Source: an uncultured Oscillospiraceae bacterium
GTDB lineage: Bacteria > Bacillota > Clostridia > Oscillospirales > Oscillospiraceae
Direction of reading: 5' to 3'
DNA length: 13,066 nucleotides
NCBI GenBank assembly: GCA_934572325.1
Contig: CAKTKT010000051.1
Span: 1 to 13,066 of the forward strand
Positions 12,198-13,066 of this stretch are shown here, piece by piece (the first letter of the stretch is position 1; every line of letters begins with the position of its first letter). Under the pieces are notes generated by a model. That model saw only the letters and a program-made list of their open reading frames with translations, made no database searches and was not told the DNA's origin. The translations under genes and the position numbers were made by a program.

Positions 12198-13066
12198 CGT
12201 GGCTGCATCCGTGCTTGCACGGCTCAAAAACAAAGCTGCCGAAAGCGGCAGGAGCTATCAGCTCTGCTTGCAGCTTTTCTGCCAGGAAGAGTTCCTGCGC
12301 CGTCTAGAAAAGTCAAAATATGCAGAAAATCTCGTTCTAAAGGGCGGATTGCTCCTCTATTCCCTCACGGATTTCGATAGCCGTGTTACGGCTGATGTGG
12401 ATTTTCTGCTCAGAAAGATGCCAAATACACCGGAACAGCTTCAAGCGATATTGGAGGAGATCATTGCAACCGAAACAGGCAACGATTTTATCACATTTGA
12501 AATCAAAAATGTGGCTCCCATTGCTGTGGCAAAGAAGTACGCCGGTATTGGTGCTTCCCTCGTAGCAAGGATAAAGAACACAAAAACTCCTTTTGGCATT
12601 GATTTCGGTGTGGGGGACATCATCGTGCCGAGACAGGAAAAGCGGAAGATACCAACGCAGCTTGACGGTTTTGAGGCTCCGACGGTCAATACGTATTCGC
12701 TGGAAACGACCGTTGCCGAAAAGCTGGATGCAATTCTCAGCCTGATGGAATTCTCCAGCCGGATGAAGGATTATTACGATCTCTATTATCTTGCAAACAA
12801 GTTTGATTTCAACGGGGCAACGCTGACGGAAGCGCTGAAAAAGACCTTTGAAAACCGTGGACACCACTTCGCCGTGGAACAGTTTGATCAGGTCATGGCC
12901 TTCGGCAACGACGATGCAATGCAGAAGAAATGGAAAGCGTTCTGCCGGAAGATTGACACAAAGACCGATGATTTTGATACGGTGCTGAGGACGATAAGAA
13001 CATTCTTGGCAGATCCGTACAAGGCAGCGGTTACTGGAAACAAATACACAGAATCTTGGTCCGCTT
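12190..13066 (+). CDS. abiEii: AbiEii/AbiGii family nucleotidyltransferase toxin, 3' end outside window
   Basis: The frame from ATG 12190 is open to the window edge (292 codons, no stop). It belongs to the nucleotidyltransferase-like toxins that halt growth when phage infection or loss of antitoxin frees them; well-studied relatives modify tRNA. Motifs are LVLKGGLLLY (48-57), the metal-binding RVTADVDFLL (65-74, with Asp69 and Asp71), TVAEKLDAIL (174-183, Glu177 and Lys178) and RMKDYYDLYYL (191-201, Lys193 and Asp194). All four family motifs look intact, so the toxin should be active. It overlaps abiEi by 8 bases and has no separate ribosome site, so translation is probably coupled, keeping antitoxin in excess. 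The length is close to the usual size of about 300 residues, so little should be missing. Confidence 0.92.
   Translation, partial: MADVAASVLARLKNKAAESGRSYQLCLQLFCQEEFLRRLEKSKYAENLVLKGGLLLYSLTDFDSRVTADVDFLLRKMPNTPEQLQAILEEIIATETGNDFITFEIKNVAPIAVAKKYAGIGASLVARIKNTKTPFGIDFGVGDIIVPRQEKRKIPTQLDGFEAPTVNTYSLETTVAEKLDAILSLMEFSSRMKDYYDLYYLANKFDFNGATLTEALKKTFENRGHHFAVEQFDQVMAFGNDDAMQKKWKAFCRKIDTKTDDFDTVLRTIRTFLADPYKAAVTGNKYTESWSA

Noticed and set aside
12337..12867. Minus-strand 176-codon frame as the gene at the right end
   Set aside because: The plus-strand frame from 12190 is open throughout and encodes all AbiEii motifs; the minus frame is its shadow.

Overview
The window (13,066 bases, mostly GC-rich, with AT-rich intergenic DNA) looks like chromosome of an endospore-forming member of the Clostridia, probably the Oscillospiraceae/Ruminococcaceae. 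The reasons are a spoVAC sporulation gene, strong GGAGG-type ribosome binding sites on nearly every gene, clostridial-style housekeeping promoters, and a sodium-pumping oxaloacetate decarboxylase operon with a separate biotin carrier. No species can be named from the sequence alone.

Layout. Positions 1-77 hold the 5' part of a tRNA-Ser(GGA) on the minus strand, cut by the window edge. spoVAC (211-654) and a 48-residue charged protein (697-843) follow. A gene-poor stretch (844-1825) carries the wreck of an IS4-type transposase fused to a scrap of an IS1182-type transposase. Peptidase T (1875-3086, minus) is intact, with all metal and catalytic positions. Divergent from it are a FlK-like hotdog thioesterase (3269-3664) and a conserved DNA-binding-like protein of unknown role (3830-4570). 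The end of that last gene is overlapped by a 239-bp non-coding palindromic element (4567-4805) with 17-bp terminal inverted repeats and a CTAA duplication. A membrane-anchored GH25 muramidase (4968-5861) comes next.

The metabolic core is a four-gene operon, 6143-9521: a carboxyltransferase alpha subunit lacking a biotin domain, a small OadG-like membrane subunit, a separate biotin carrier and the Na+-translocating beta subunit. It converges on a class I aminotransferase (9587-10780, minus) across a bidirectional terminator. An aspartate-type aminotransferase could supply oxaloacetate to the decarboxylase, but that link is inferred.

The right end looks acquired. A Lar-like zinc-ribbon protein (10949-11173) of the restriction-alleviation type is followed by AT-rich DNA and an AbiE type IV toxin-antitoxin/phage-defence pair: abiEi 11589-12197, and abiEii 12190 to the window end. 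The abiE promoter is bracketed by two inverted repeats of identical design (CACGC-N14-GCGTG), best read as operators for AbiEi autorepression.

I found no CRISPR array and no clearly new multi-gene system. The two most original observations are the palindromic element that replaced a stop codon without changing the protein, and the paired operator around the abiE promoter.
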